Origin: Heterobasidion occidentale
Lineage: Eukaryota; Basidiomycota; Agaricomycetes; Russulales; Bondarzewiaceae
NCBI GenBank assembly: GCA_039111635.1
Contig: JBCAQO010000001.1
Span: forward strand, 3,472,001-3,536,000
Reading direction: 5' to 3'
DNA length: 64,000 bases
Shown here: piece after piece, positions 52,601 through 64,000 of the stretch
Layout: each line of letters begins with the position of its first letter
Numbering within the stretch: the stretch's first letter is position 1
Notes under the pieces: generated by a model
What the model was told of the DNA's origin: nothing
Database searches by the model: none
What the model saw: the letters and a program-made list of their open reading frames with translations, nothing else
Made by a program: the position numbers and the translations under genes

Positions 52601-54124
52601 CCGGACTGGCCGAGTTGGGACGCCGCAATCAAAGATGAGCTTGCTCGCATGCACAAGCTCAAAACCTGGACTCTCGTCGACAGGCCGCCCGACGCGAACA
52701 TCGTTGGTTCCAAGTGGGTTTTCAAGCTCAAACGGGGCGCGTCAGGCGAGATTGTCAAATACAAGGCGCGCCTCGTCGCGCAAGGCTTCACTCAAGTCCC
52801 CGGACTCGACTATGGCGACACCTTCACACCGGTCGCAAAACTCACGACTATCCAAATTCTGCTCGCTCTCGCTGCCCGATTTGACTGGGAGATCCACCAG
52901 ATGGATGTCAAAAACGCTTTCCTCAATGGGGACCTCGAGGAGGTGATCTACATGAAGCAGCCTCCCGGGTACATCTCTCCCGGCCTCCAGGCCAAGGTCT
53001 GTCGTCTTTTTAAGACTATCTATGGTCTAAAACAGTCCAGTCGTCGATGGTATCAAAAACTCAGCCATGCATTCCTCAAAATGGGATTTGTGGTATGTCT
53101 TGTCGAACATGGAGTGTTTTACAAGCCAGACTCGGCCGGAATCTCCATTATTTCAGTCTCCGTGGATGATCTGTCGATCTTCTCCGATACCGTTGATGGA
53201 ATCCTGGCTATGAAAGCTGCTCTGAATGATGCCTTCGAGATGACTGACTTGGGCGAGATCCATTGGCTTCTCGGTATCGATATCAAACGCGATCGCGGGG
53301 CGCGGACCATATCCTTGTCTCAGCAAGCGTACATCGACACGATTCTCTCACGTTTTAATCTCAAATCTGCCAATCCACTGTCTACTCCTACGGATCCAAA
53401 TACCCATCTCTCTGCATTGCAGTCCCCATCTACGCCGCAGCAGTATGCCGAAATGCGTAATGTCCCCTATCAGGAACTCATCGGATCGGCTATGTATGCC
53501 GCTGTTGCTGCTCGACCAGACATTTGTTTTGCGGTATCGTACCTTTCGCAATTCATGCAGAATCCAAGACGTGCTCATTGGGAAGCCGCAAAGCGACTGT
53601 TGAGGTATTTGAAGGGAACACGGGAGCTGTGGTTGACATTCGGAAGGGAACAGCGAGGTATTGAAGGATTCTCGGACGCAGATCATGGAGGTCAGGAACA
53701 CCGACGCTCAATCTCGGGATACGTTTTTCTGTTCGATGGTGGTGCCGTTTCTTGGTCTTCTAAGAAACAGACCATTGTTGCTCAGTCGAGCACCAAAGCT
53801 GAGTATGTTGCACTTGCTCATGCGACGAAAGAAGCGCTATGGATTCGCATGCTTCTGAGTAATTTACTCTCCCCCTTGACTGTGCCGACCATTCTATTTG
53901 GAGACAATCTATCTGCTATCTCCCTCGCCAAGAATGATGCTTTCCATTCCCGCACAAAACACATCGACATCCGATACCATTTCATCCACGACATCATCGA
54001 GAAGAACCTGATTGAGCTGCGATATTGCCCCACAGGGGAAATGGCAGCTGATGGGTTTACCAAACCCTTGGCTTGTCAGAAGGTTGAGAAGATGGCAGAG
54101 CTAATCGGACTTCAGGAGATTTGA
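49630..54124 (+). pseudogene. Copia-B gag-pol polyprotein, two stops and one frameshift
   Basis: Same domain order as copia-A: gag, zinc knuckle CNNCGLTNHIAADC, protease LDTGASHH, integrase HSDLWGP / TDRGGEYTSD / NGKAERF, RT and RNase H, ending GLQEI at 54124. A stop at 50311 (TGA where copia-A has TGG) ends gag early. A second stop is at 52033. An eight-C run at 52254-52261 holds one extra C and shifts the frame between integrase and RT. The RT-RNase H part (from about 52262) is fully open and keeps QMDVKNAFLNG, SVDDL and the RNase H motifs. Confidence 0.9.
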
Positions 54125-54131
54125 GGGGGTG

Positions 54132-54430
54132 TGTTGAATTAAGGCAAATCACCTATTTCTTACATATTACTTAACTCACTTCTCATTGGCTCGGGTATTA
54201 CCGAGATACTATACAGTTCTCAGCCACCATGCTCGTACTACGAGCGCAGCCAGCGCAGGCTTCCCTCAGTGTTCTAATAGATGCTGAGGTGAGCCCGCTT
54301 CTATTACATACTCTCAGATTGACACTTACAATACTTTGGAATAGATATTACCTTCTAGGTAGATGTCGTATAGCCTTTCGCAGTGTTCTAATAGACGCTG
54401 AGATATTACCTTCTAGCCCGTATTTCTACA
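54132..54430 (+). repeat. Copia-B 3' LTR
   Basis: Direct repeat of 49327-49625 with four CpG-type differences. Confidence 0.95.
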
Positions 54431-57400
54431 ATTGCCTGCCAAACCTATGCCAGATATGCATAGCATTCCTCTCTTGATGAGTACCCTTTATCACTCCACT
54501 GGCTCATACTAAGGCCTCTCACCAGGGTGATACCACGTCTCTTCGATTGGCTGTGCATCAACAATCCCTGAGCTCTTTGGTACGTCTTTATCATCGCTCA
54601 CAAAACACTTCATACTAACACCACATTTGGAACAGTAAGATTGATGCCAACCCATGTCTTATAGCTTGTTTACACAATGCTCACAGCACATCCATTGTGT
54701 CTTCTTCTAGTGCCTTCTCAGTGTTATTACCACTACACATGCCCAATAAAGGGCTCTCCAATAACTTGCCACGCCACTATCCATGTTAGATGACTCTTAT
54801 GCAGGTTCATCGAGCCAGCCCCATCCTAGTAAGAGCATCACACAGCCAGTTCCCCAAGCTGTCCCTACATCCCCCGTGCCTACTTTCACTCCTCCCAATG
54901 ACAATAAACCTGCTCCTTCTCCCTCATCTCCTGCATTGATATTTCAGATCAGGAGCAAGTGGCAACTTGGTGCTGGGAGGTCAAGAGTATCATCCAAACT
55001 GAGATTGGGCCCAATCCCATTGACTCCATCATCCATATTGAAGGGGATATAATGCTTGCCGTGGCACAGTGCCTCATGCAGCTACTTGTTCACCTGCATA
55101 CACTGGCCAAGGAACGCACACCCTTCTGTGCACCAAAAGGAAAGGTGTCTCCCTCAAGTCCTTCCTTTACAAAACACGTATATTCATGGTGTAAGTCTGC
55201 TGCAAGTATGAACAGGGGGATCTGACCTCATCTCATCCTTACCATCATAGTCAGGATGGCATGGCTCGAATGGCATCTGGCCCTGGTGTTGAGCAGACTG
55301 TGTTCCAGGAGGCCCTGACTCATGTCCTCCCAAGCATGTTCTTGTTCTAGTATAACTGCGGCAATTTTTAGGCACTCATTGTCATAAACGTTGCATCGCC
55401 ATCAAGGCTGCTTCATTTTCGTGTGGTTGGCACACTCATTGGCCTAACCACAATGCACTATAGCGCCTCACTCCTATTGTCGCCTTTTGTCCCCCTCCTC
55501 CTGGCCAAGGGTCTTGCAGGCTTGTCACCTCCTTCTCATGTTATTTATGCCCTCAACGCAGGTGTGGCAAAGGAGAAACTCCACCCATGGCTCAAATTCA
55601 GGTACACAGACACTCTTTCTAAATCACACACTGATACCTTGTGGCAGTGGATGATCAATAAGCATAGCAACATTGTATCTTAGGTATATTGTTCTATCCC
55701 TTGTTCTTTTACAGTGCACATGATATATCCTCTTTAGCCTGCTAGTATCAAATTGAGTCATACACCTACTGTCCACGGTGAAGGGACTCAAGCCTTTGTT
55801 GCCAAAGCTGTTTTGGAAATGCCACCCCATGGACCCTCCTCCTTTTCAAAGTACTAAAGGCGGGATTCAACCTCAGCCTGTTGCAAACAAAATCTCTGAC
55901 ACTGGCACATGTAAGCTCCTCTACTCACTAACTCCTTTGTGCCCACCGTCACTCACAAATCCCAGACATTTGACGAGGCACTGCCCATGTTCCCAATGCA
56001 GCCTTCACCATCATAATCGCTCTATACCATCATCACATGGAGGATGTCAAACAAGTCCTTGACCATTTCACCACATTCATTGAAGAGGCCTATGACAATG
56101 AAGAGAACCACCAGTTCACGGCCAAGTTTGAAATGTGTCTGCTGCATTATCTCAAGGGGTCTGGACATCCCAGCCACCCTGACATTCTATCAGATGCCCT
56201 TATATTGGCGGAAGGTTGCTAGCGGCATAAGTGACACTCTCCTCCATGCACAAATGTTCATGCGCGCCATCACCATGTCTGGCATGATTCCCCTTGACGA
56301 ACATTGGGAGATTGAGGTGCTTATCATATATCTTGGCTTTGCTCCACACTGACAAATCATGTTCATTTCAGCTTTGTTTCTATGATACTCACAGCATGTG
56401 GGCCAATGAGGTACTGCACTTTGGCGCACAACTAGTCTATTTATACCCTCTGATACCTTGATTTGTGGTCTAGAACTCCGCTCCCTTTTATGTACACACG
56501 TGCACCCACTAGGCCAACATTACCCTCACACCGGCGATAAAGGACCTCATGGAGGGCAACATCTATAAGACCAATAGCCAATTCACCTTCAATGTCTGGA
56601 TGCATATGCATTTCATTGCGGCTACTGATACAATTCAATATGATGGATACTTCCAATCCCTCCCATGGTGCTCACAAAATTTTGACTTGTAGTACGGTAC
56701 TAGTACGGTCATGTATATATAAGATATGCAATGGCCTCTTGGGTGGCATGTCCCCATGCTGGGAATGTGCAATTGTCCCTCTCCATTGGATTGAGTAAGC
56801 CAAGCATCCAACTGGCCATGACATGAGCAATATGTATTCTTGGCCAGGCCTGAAATGCTCAGCTGAGGTGATTGGGTCCAAGGAGCTAAAGGGTGTCATT
56901 TTAGTACTTTAGTGATGATACTCGGGCCTGAATACGGGACTATGGACAACACCACCATTTCAAATTCTTTGGGGCTTCAAAGAACATGATCAACTCAGAG
57001 ACAGATACTACAGCTTAACCTGCGCCCTCCCACCATGCCCTCCCATAGTGCCCGAGTCCCACAAACCTCTGGCTCAGGACACGTCCCCCCCTCCACAAAT
57101 AACCTCATCCATGCATGCAGCATTATTGCTGCTGCAGCTTCACAAAGCAAGTGGCATATGAGTGAGTATCCTAATATCATTAGCTGTATCTCCTTGTCCA
57201 AGCTTGATACCAGATTCATAACTGCAGATGTACCTCAACTGAGTTGCTGGCAAACATTGATGGTGGTTAGTATGGGCAATGTGAGTATCTCATGTTCTTC
57301 ATCACTTACATATTCCCATCTCTCATAGTCTCTCACTTTGTGGAACAAGAGCCTGACCACCTTTGTCTTCCTGTCAACCAGCACTGATCCACCCTTATTA

Positions 57401-58559
57401 CCATTCTCATGCGCATGCTCCCAAACAATTGGGGAGTCAATGTGGAGGTCTCCCAGTTCTTCCCAGCCCCCGTGCGGGCCTCGTCTATTGTCCTGCCAAT
57501 TCCTAGTCAAGATCTCCTAGACCGGTTCACTGTGCTATCTGGCCTCTCCCACTCTGCTGAGTCCAATGTGTACGCCATGGCTTGCGGTGGTCACAAAACA
57601 GCGTGGACTGGTGATGTAATTGTCATAAAACACGTTGCAGGGCACCCTTTGATGCTGATGGATATAAAGAAAGAAGAGATCAAGGGTTTGTACCAAACCA
57701 TTATAGGCTTAGGGAAGTTGTGAGAGCAACCAGTACAGTACAGGTGTGTGGTTGAATCAGAGTACCTAGACTTAGGGAAGTTGTGAGAGCAACGAGTAAA
57801 GTACAGGCGTGTGGTTGAATCAGAGGTACCTATGTTATCCACAACTGCATTGACAATACTCAGACCAAGAGTAGGATGTTGCTCACCTCATTGTTGCATG
57901 GGCAATTTTGTGAGGACAGTTTCAAGTGTATCATATGATGTGCTCTCTCAGCCAATAGCAGCCATTGACTGGGCACAATTTCTTGTGTCTAAGGTGTGTG
58001 ATCATCCAGGGTTATCCAAGGCCTGCACATGAGACCCTGGACAGGAATCTGCAAAAACATATTTGTCGCTCACCTACACACCTCCATGTCACAAGTCCTC
58101 AACAACTTGTGAACAGCATACCAAGACTCTCTCAGCATGGGTCATCCAGGCACTCCACACACAGCTGGGTGACCCTGGCCAGTTTCAGCTACAGCGTGAC
58201 TAGGTCCTCGCATTCCTCAATGCTGCCAAAAAGGTGAGCATCTGTATTCATCTGTAACTATTTTCAACCATCTCCATTATGTCCACCTGTCAGCATAGCC
58301 ACTTGTTTGAGCAGGACAAGCTTGGAACAATGCAACACAGTGTTGCAACCGTGGTAGCCACATTGGACCAGGCTTGTTATCAGTTGTTGGATGCATCAGA
58401 TAGAAATCTCCCTCTCATCATATTTCGCGCCTCAGCTGGTTGATGTGGACGCCCTCACATCCATATCAATGCCACTGTACTCTGCAAGGCTCTTAATTAT
58501 TGTGGCCCCACAAGACTCGTCCCAATTTTCTATTGTAGCTCACGCACTCTACAATGCAG
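54431..58559. other. Degraded sequence with gene-like fragments, not recognised
   Basis: Plus-strand stretches look formerly coding: 54944-55135 (EQVATWCWEVKSIIQTEIGPN.., IEGDIMLAVAQCL), 55567-55683 (KEKLHPWLKFRYTDTL), 56037-56222 (MEDVKQVLDHFTTFIEEAY..), 57505-57720 (YAMACGGHKTAWTGDVIVIKH). Stops are frequent and no domain could be named. They could be parts of the same mobile unit as the integrase-core gene at 58.7 kb. Confidence 0.4.
57708..57833 (+). repeat. 63-bp tandem duplication
   Basis: Units 57708-57770 and 57771 to about 57833, starting CTTAGGGAAGTTGTGAGAGC, with a few differences. The copy boundary lies just after the stop of the ORF ending at 57723. Confidence 0.8.
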
Positions 58560-58675
58560 AGTGTTAGAGCTGGGTATATCTATGCCTAGAGCACTTGTCT
58601 TTACCCAAGAGGCCTCTGCTAATGGCACAGTCCAACAGAGGTTTGACCCTCAGCCTCCATAGGTCTCCAATCTTC

Positions 58676-59881
58676 ATGACAATGAAGACAAACTTAACAC
58701 TCTTTTGGCAGACCTTCTGCAGACATTCCCCAAGTTTGGCCGACGCATGATTGCTGGTTGGCTTTAGGCGCGCAGGCACCATGTTCCCTGCATAAGAATC
58801 ACTGCCTCCTATCCATGTATCCACAGTGCCCCTGGAGTCTTTGGGGACTACACCATTTACCGTAAGGGCTACAATGTTGCGGGAGCAAACTCCTTGTGGC
58901 ATCATGATGGTCAACACGGTAAGTCACATAGCTAAATGACATGTAAAACTGATGTGAAAACCTTGCTGTAGGTCTCATCCAATACAAGTTGGTGATTTAC
59001 TACTTCATTGATGGCAAATCTTGGCTGGTTATAGGCATTCAAGTTAGTAACAACAACTGTGTGCAAACAGTGCTGGATCTCTTTCATGATAGTGTGGACA
59101 TATATAGATGGCCATCACATGTCCGAGGTGATCATGGGACTAAGAATGTCCTCATCACCCAGGAAATGGAAGAGAAACATGGGGTAGAATGAGGGTCCTA
59201 TATTTGGGGATGGTACATATGTTGGTATCATTCATGGCTATGAGCTGATAGTGGTGCAAACTGTTGCAGCTCAGTGCACAACACTCAGATCAAGCGTCTC
59301 TGATATGATGTGACCCATGGCCTTGGTCAGAAATGGAGAAATTTGTTCCTTGACCTCGAGACTCATCATGACCTCCAGCCAACAAATCCCACCCACATTT
59401 GGTTGCTGCATCGCCTGTTCTTGGCTGTGATCAATTAGGATGTTTTGGAATGGGCCAGCACATGGAACTCCCATTCAATGACCTTGCCCTGCGGTCAGGG
59501 CACTTGCAAGATCTTTTTTTTAGCATGCTGCAGGATGGCCGGTGCAAATGACCCCCTTAGGTAGCGTACGAGCATGTGGAGGACCCTGCCAGTTACGGTA
59601 TTGACTGGGCTGACACAATGGAGCCTCAGTTGATAAACCACCTGCTTGAAAATAACCCTCAGGATTGGGAAGATGATAAACCGTCTGCATTGTTTCCAAC
59701 AAGGCTATCTCATGTTCCTTATGAAGCCCCAAATTGTCTGATGTTGTTCAAGCAGGTTGATAAGATAGACACTCAGCTCCGCACTTGCTTGCCGTTTCAA
59801 TCCAGCAATATGCTGGATTGCCAAAATCTGTGGGTCACAGCGTTGGAGATTGCTGGTGAACTAGTTGCAGAGGTGTTGTAG
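58676..59881 (+). pseudogene. Integrase-core (rve-like DDE) gene, decayed
   Basis: Belongs to the integrase-core proteins that are numerous in Agaricomycete genomes and probably belong to mobile elements. Readable parts: LLADLLQTFPKFGRRMIAGWL, YNVAGANSLWHHDGQH (first Asp), a 53-nt intron at 58919-58971, LVIYYFIDGKSWLVIGIQVSNNN, TVLDLFHDSVDIYRWPSHVRGDHGTKN (second Asp), VHNTQIKRL where RIERLW with the catalytic Glu is expected, DVTHGLGQKWRNLFLDLETHHDLQP, THIWLLHRLFLAVIN, and the C-terminal ASYGIDWADTMEPQLINHLLENNPQDW..TALEIAGELV. Several stops and the Glu-to-Lys change make it inactive. A spliceosomal intron inside the core domain fits nuclear expression when it was intact. Confidence 0.75.
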
Positions 59882-61651
59882 CCAAGGTCTGTCTCTCATC
59901 AATCCTTGTTAAGATGCCAACTGAGGATATGTAGTCAGATCACCTGCCTGACCGTAGCATCTGATGGAACCACAACTAATTTGTCTTAGTTATCTTACAC
60001 GGGTGCAAGTGGGCACCCCATCAAGGATTGTATGTCTGTGATTGGGAAATGATATTGTAAATATGAAATGGGATGGGACCACCCTGGCCACTCTCTGGGC
60101 TTCGTGCAACAAATGAAATTCCACAGGGCACTTCAAAAAATCCACAACACATCAGTGGCCTGCAGAAGGTTACTCGTGCCAGTGCTTCACTACAGACCAC
60201 CACCGTCCCACATTTCTTATTCCTTGATCACCTTTCCTTTCCACTCACAATCTCACAATGCCTTTGAGAGGTGAGGATAACGTAGAGATCCATCCACCTC
60301 CTCAACGTGGGGGCCAGTATGTCCTTCAAACACAGTGGCCTATCCCTCATAATGTACCCTTGTATGCCAGCCAACAAATGAGACACACTGTGATAGATCT
60401 GGCAGACAGCAAAGAGGGTCTGTCTGACGACGATGTGCACATTATTGGTACGCTTGCATACTACTCCTTAGAATGACGAGCTTATGATGATCTGCAGAGC
60501 TAGAAGCACAAGGACAATCTGATCCCGACATCAGCTTGCATGGCAATGCACCCAGCGATGCCATCAACCACCCTCACACTCAAGGTCTTGGTGTGCATCA
60601 GCCTAATGTATGATCTATTCATGATTCACTCATATTATATGGGATGCCAGCAGATGCACAGACACCAGGTAGTGACCTAGCCAGGGTCATTGTAACTTAC
60701 CACTAATCGCCACTTTTGTCAGGTAACCGCCTTGGCAGCATGCAAGGTAGGTGTTGATTTGTGTTTTCAGGCCTGTTCACCAACATGCTAAATAGTAGTT
60801 GTTAATGTCACAGGTCATCATGGTCCTCTATGGATGCACAATGCCATGTATGTCTTGGGGGGTATTGGCACTGCAGGATAGACACAAGGGGACCATGATG
60901 GAGGTTTGGCCGTTCCTGCCTCATAAGAGCCTAGCCCCAGCCGGGTTCATTCATATCCTGATAGACCACATGGGCTCCGCAGGTCGTATCCTTCAAGCCA
61001 TTAATTTCATCTTGCATGTTTGATTTCCACCTTTGACATTCTCACTGACATTGAAAGATGGATGCACCATTCCATGAATTTCTGTGAACTGGAACTTGGA
61101 CCAATTTTGTAGGGACCCAGGCTCACCTTCGTTGAAGTGCCTCCCTACTAGTGATGCAAAGGCAAGTTTGCTCCAAGCCAAAGTACTAGAGAAGAGCACA
61201 CACGTCTTTCTTATTTATGTCTAACGACGCGGTATGTGGGCCAAATATTCATCCCACTGTGTTATAATAACACATGCCATGCAGAACAATGATCCGTTAA
61301 CACAGTTGGTAGTGTCAACTATGCCTATGCCAAGTGTATGTGCGCCACAATCACATTGCGCTTGGGAGACTCATGCCCTCACCCCAGCTTATTGAGGCTG
61401 TGAAGACATACCTCACAGTCTGGTATGGTGATTGTGCATCATTCTATCAAAATGGACCATGTGCAGATATGGACAGGTATATCGCAGAGAGGTTCTTGAT
61501 GGAATTGTACACGGAGCTTGGCATTGAGTTTGGGACCCGCACCCTTCCCACTCAGCTTGATGATCTGGTGGTGACATATGATCAGGTCTGTGTGTAGATT
61601 GGAGTACCCTCAGCGACATTCACCACATTGTGATTGCATTTCAAGCAGGCC
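59882..61651. other. Degraded sequence, not recognised
   Basis: Formerly coding-like stretches on the plus strand at 60258-60476 (MPLRGEDNVEIHPPPQRGGQYV..) and 61334-61597 (MYVRHNHIALGRLMPSPQLIEAVKTYLTVWYGD..). No named domain, many stops. May be the rest of the mobile unit around the integrase-core gene. Confidence 0.4.
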
Positions 61652-62702
61652 TGTTGATACGCTAGAGGCATCTCTAAGTGCTGAGCACAACACCAAAACA
61701 ACCTCTAGAACAGGGGTGCTGGAGCTAGTATCTAATACATAAAGCAAGGGTACACTGAGAAGCAATAGGGAGTGTGAGATTATGGTGCCTGAACAGTTTC
61801 AGGACTGTGCCAAATACCAACTGAACGTTCGGTTGTCGGTTTGGGAATTTGTTTTGATAACAAAAAAGGTAGCGCCGCAACCAACATCTACACGCTTCAA
61901 GAGCCACACGGGACTCTGACAATATATGAGAGAGGACAAGAGGTATGAGCGAAGAGACAAGTACGAACACGAGCGAGGCCAAACAACAAGTTTTTGGGAG
62001 TCAATGGAGACAATTTCAATGGTTAAGATGCATGTGAATGAGCTCTGAACTGTGGGGTGCGAAAGCTGGTTTATTCCAGAGTTGTATGTAGGTTTTTATA
62101 GTAAATAGAGCCCCTAAGTAAAATATCAAACGAGAAATTAGAGTAAATACCAAACAGGTGCCAAGACCTAGCAAACAGCAAAGATAAGAAGGTAGGTAAA
62201 ATATCCATATGTGTTCTGAAGGCAATAAGATAAAAGTCAATCAGCAATGATGCAATCTCAAACATTGGGTATCTGTTGTCTGAGCATAGGTAGCAGGAAC
62301 AGGTGCTGGAGCCAATGAATAGAAAGCAATAGTGAACATACAACTTGTGGGCCAAGCAATGGTGCAAGATTGTGTTTAACTGAATATGTGGAAGTTAGTA
62401 AGATAAGAGATAAGGACTGGCTGGATACCAATTATGTCGGCCGAATGGGCTGTCTGGTCCTAATCCCATAATAGAATATCATAAGGCTTCTTCAACAACT
62501 TCTGTGCGGTCATGGTAAGTACATGATGTGTGTGTGAACTGACCCAAGTGCTGCCGAACATCCTTTGGTGGCTTGCAGTTGTTTGGGTAGGGACCACCAT
62601 GTTCGGTATAAGTCGGCATCTTTGGTACTCATCTAGAGCTATTGGTCTCTTCAAAGCTTCCAAATACTTCCCTAGGACCTCAGAGAGGGTGAATGCTCAT
62701 CA
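61652..62702 (-). mobile_element. Solo LTR-like element (1.05 kb), copy 2
   Basis: Same family and orientation as 36907-37988: TGTTGATACGCTAGAGG at one end and GCTCATCA at the other, with long stretches of similarity between. No obvious target duplication. No internal genes. Confidence 0.65.
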
Positions 62703-64000
62703 CCGTCTCATGCTGTTCTTCTTATACTGGGCTATGGATAATGCAATTCCACTTGGGTTTCAGCAGATGAGCACCATGCGTATCCTCAACACAATCTTGG
62801 AACCATGGTGCTGGGATTGGTGGATGATGCTGGGGATCCAGGGCCGCTAGAGAGTCAAGCGGCCAAAATCTCTATTACGTAGTTACAGGCACAGGTGTCT
62901 CATGCTATCGCATGGGCCCAGGGTCTCTAGTGGAATAGAGGGGGCACATCGTGATAATGTTACTTGTATATGTACAACTGGCTGTTACAAGGACCGCAGC
63001 CTGTGGTGAAGCACAACCTCTTCCTCTTAATCAGTGCTGGGATACCTACATGAACCTTGAAGCACCCTTGGACAGTGTTGGCAGTCAACAAGATCCCCCA
63101 GCTTAGATCGCAAGGTCATTGATCAGGTGCGTGGGGTGGGTGCGCGTGTGCATGAAATTGAGCATACCACTATCTTGTGAGACATGCATAAGCTCAACAC
63201 AGCTGCCATTCTTGGTAAAGACAAAGCTCAGGAAATCTTAGTTCTGTAGGGCGTGAGGTATTTGTAAGTGCCTGGGAACAATGTGTAGCAGCACTGGGCA
63301 CTCACCTTGTCATGGGCTGAAAGCAGGCATACTAGGCTAAATCGTCAGAAGGGATTTGCTGTGCATCCTTGCATTCCAGCTTTGTTGTCTTGTCGTAATC
63401 CTACAGTGGGTCATGTGATAATCAGTATTAATGGTGGTTTGAATACGCACCAGATGTTGACATCTGCAGGCCCACCATAGAAGTAGTGACACAAAGGCAG
63501 GTGGTAAAGCATTCCAATCCATGAGGTCACCACTCAATTGGCATGAGTCTGGATGATAACTGATAGGGGATTGCCCTGCCCTCCAGCTAAGACAAGAGGG
63601 TGCGACGTGAGGAGCACATTGGCAATTGGAGCTCATGCCACAGGGCAATTGCATGCTGTAAGAGACTGCATTTGGATTATTTTGGCTCTTTATGGCCTTC
63701 ATCACCAACAAGCTTGTGAACCATCCTCTGAGAGACTCTCATACCCAGACATTCCACGATATGGCTGTCCCTCAACTTCCACAAAACTGGTCTGGGATGC
63801 GCACAGTACGAGGCCCTAGGATATAATATTCTTAGTTATAGACACCTCACCACTTTCAGATACTCGTCCATGTCCACCATGGGCCAATGTGGCCCCTGAT
63901 GGCCATCTGCCCAAAGACCTTTATGATTCTATTGAAGCTATTTATGAGTTTGCCCAGCCAGTCGAACTGTCATCTTCATATTCATACTGCCCGTGTGAAT
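62703..64000. other. Degraded sequence to window end, not recognised
   Basis: A gene-like plus-strand stretch follows the LTR-like element (62706-62850, LMLFFLYWAMDNAIPLGFQQ..), so it probably interrupted an older coding sequence. Near 63880-64000 another open stretch (PPWANVAPDGHLPKDLYDSIEAIYEFAQPVELS) runs off the window. No family recognised. Confidence 0.35.

Larger units (their letters stand above)
49327..54430 (+). mobile_element. Ty1/copia LTR retrotransposon, copia-B
   Basis: LTRs of 299 bp at 49327-49625 and 54132-54430. They differ at four positions, each a CG to TG or CA change. Target duplication ATTGC at 49322-49326 and 54431-54435. PBS GGTTATGGGCCCTG at 49626-49639. Same family as copia-A: proteins align throughout, but LTR sequences have diverged. 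Confidence 0.95.

Overview
The window looks like a mushroom-forming basidiomycete (Agaricomycete) chromosome. The genes have many introns of about 48-65 nt with GT..AG ends, and the proteins are fungal: a Sgs1/BLM-type RecQ, Vps27 and RNA polymerase II Rpb1. The transposable elements are chromovirus Ty3/gypsy, Ty1/copia, a large pogo-type DNA transposon and an integrase-core gene of a kind common in Agaricomycetes.

Positions 1 to about 19.8 kb are gene-dense host sequence. In order: the 3' part of a RecQ helicase (+), VPS27/ESCRT-0 (-, tail to tail with RecQ), RPB1 (+, head to head with VPS27 across about 0.5 kb), a BNI4-like protein with a PP1-docking region (-), and a FAD-dependent oxidoreductase (-) with an apparent frameshift. 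Exon-intron structures were rebuilt by hand from splice sites, reading frame and family conservation.

From 19.9 to 46.7 kb there is one nested stack of transposable elements. A pogo-type transposon lies about 120 bp upstream of the oxidoreductase start and has near-identical inverted ends at 19885 and 46699. Its transposase gene is split by a Ty3/gypsy chromovirus (20750-43544). That element is itself interrupted by copia-A (23711-28866), copia-C on the minus strand (30595-35501), an 825-bp solo LTR (35879-36703) and a 1.08-kb solo LTR-like element (36907-37988). Four of these insertions have 5-bp target duplications, one of them with a single mismatch. The gypsy element is dead at several catalytic positions. 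Copia-C keeps a complete 1438-codon gag-pol frame and LTRs that differ at one base. Downstream of the gypsy pol lie a decayed third ORF with its own TATA-like box and, after it, an array of about 13 copies of a 20-22-nt box, several followed by their own unique hairpins.

From 46.7 to 64 kb the sequence is mostly old, degraded and unrecognised. It contains a nearly complete copia-B element (49327-54430, same family as A), an integrase-core pseudogene near 58.7-59.9 kb, and a second copy of the 1.05-kb LTR-like element (61652-62702). Decay at CpG sites (CG to TG or CA) runs through the elements and explains most of the lost catalytic residues.

The least explained structures are the box-and-hairpin array with its neighbouring ORF in the gypsy 3' region, and a hairpin present twice in every copia LTR of two distantly related families.
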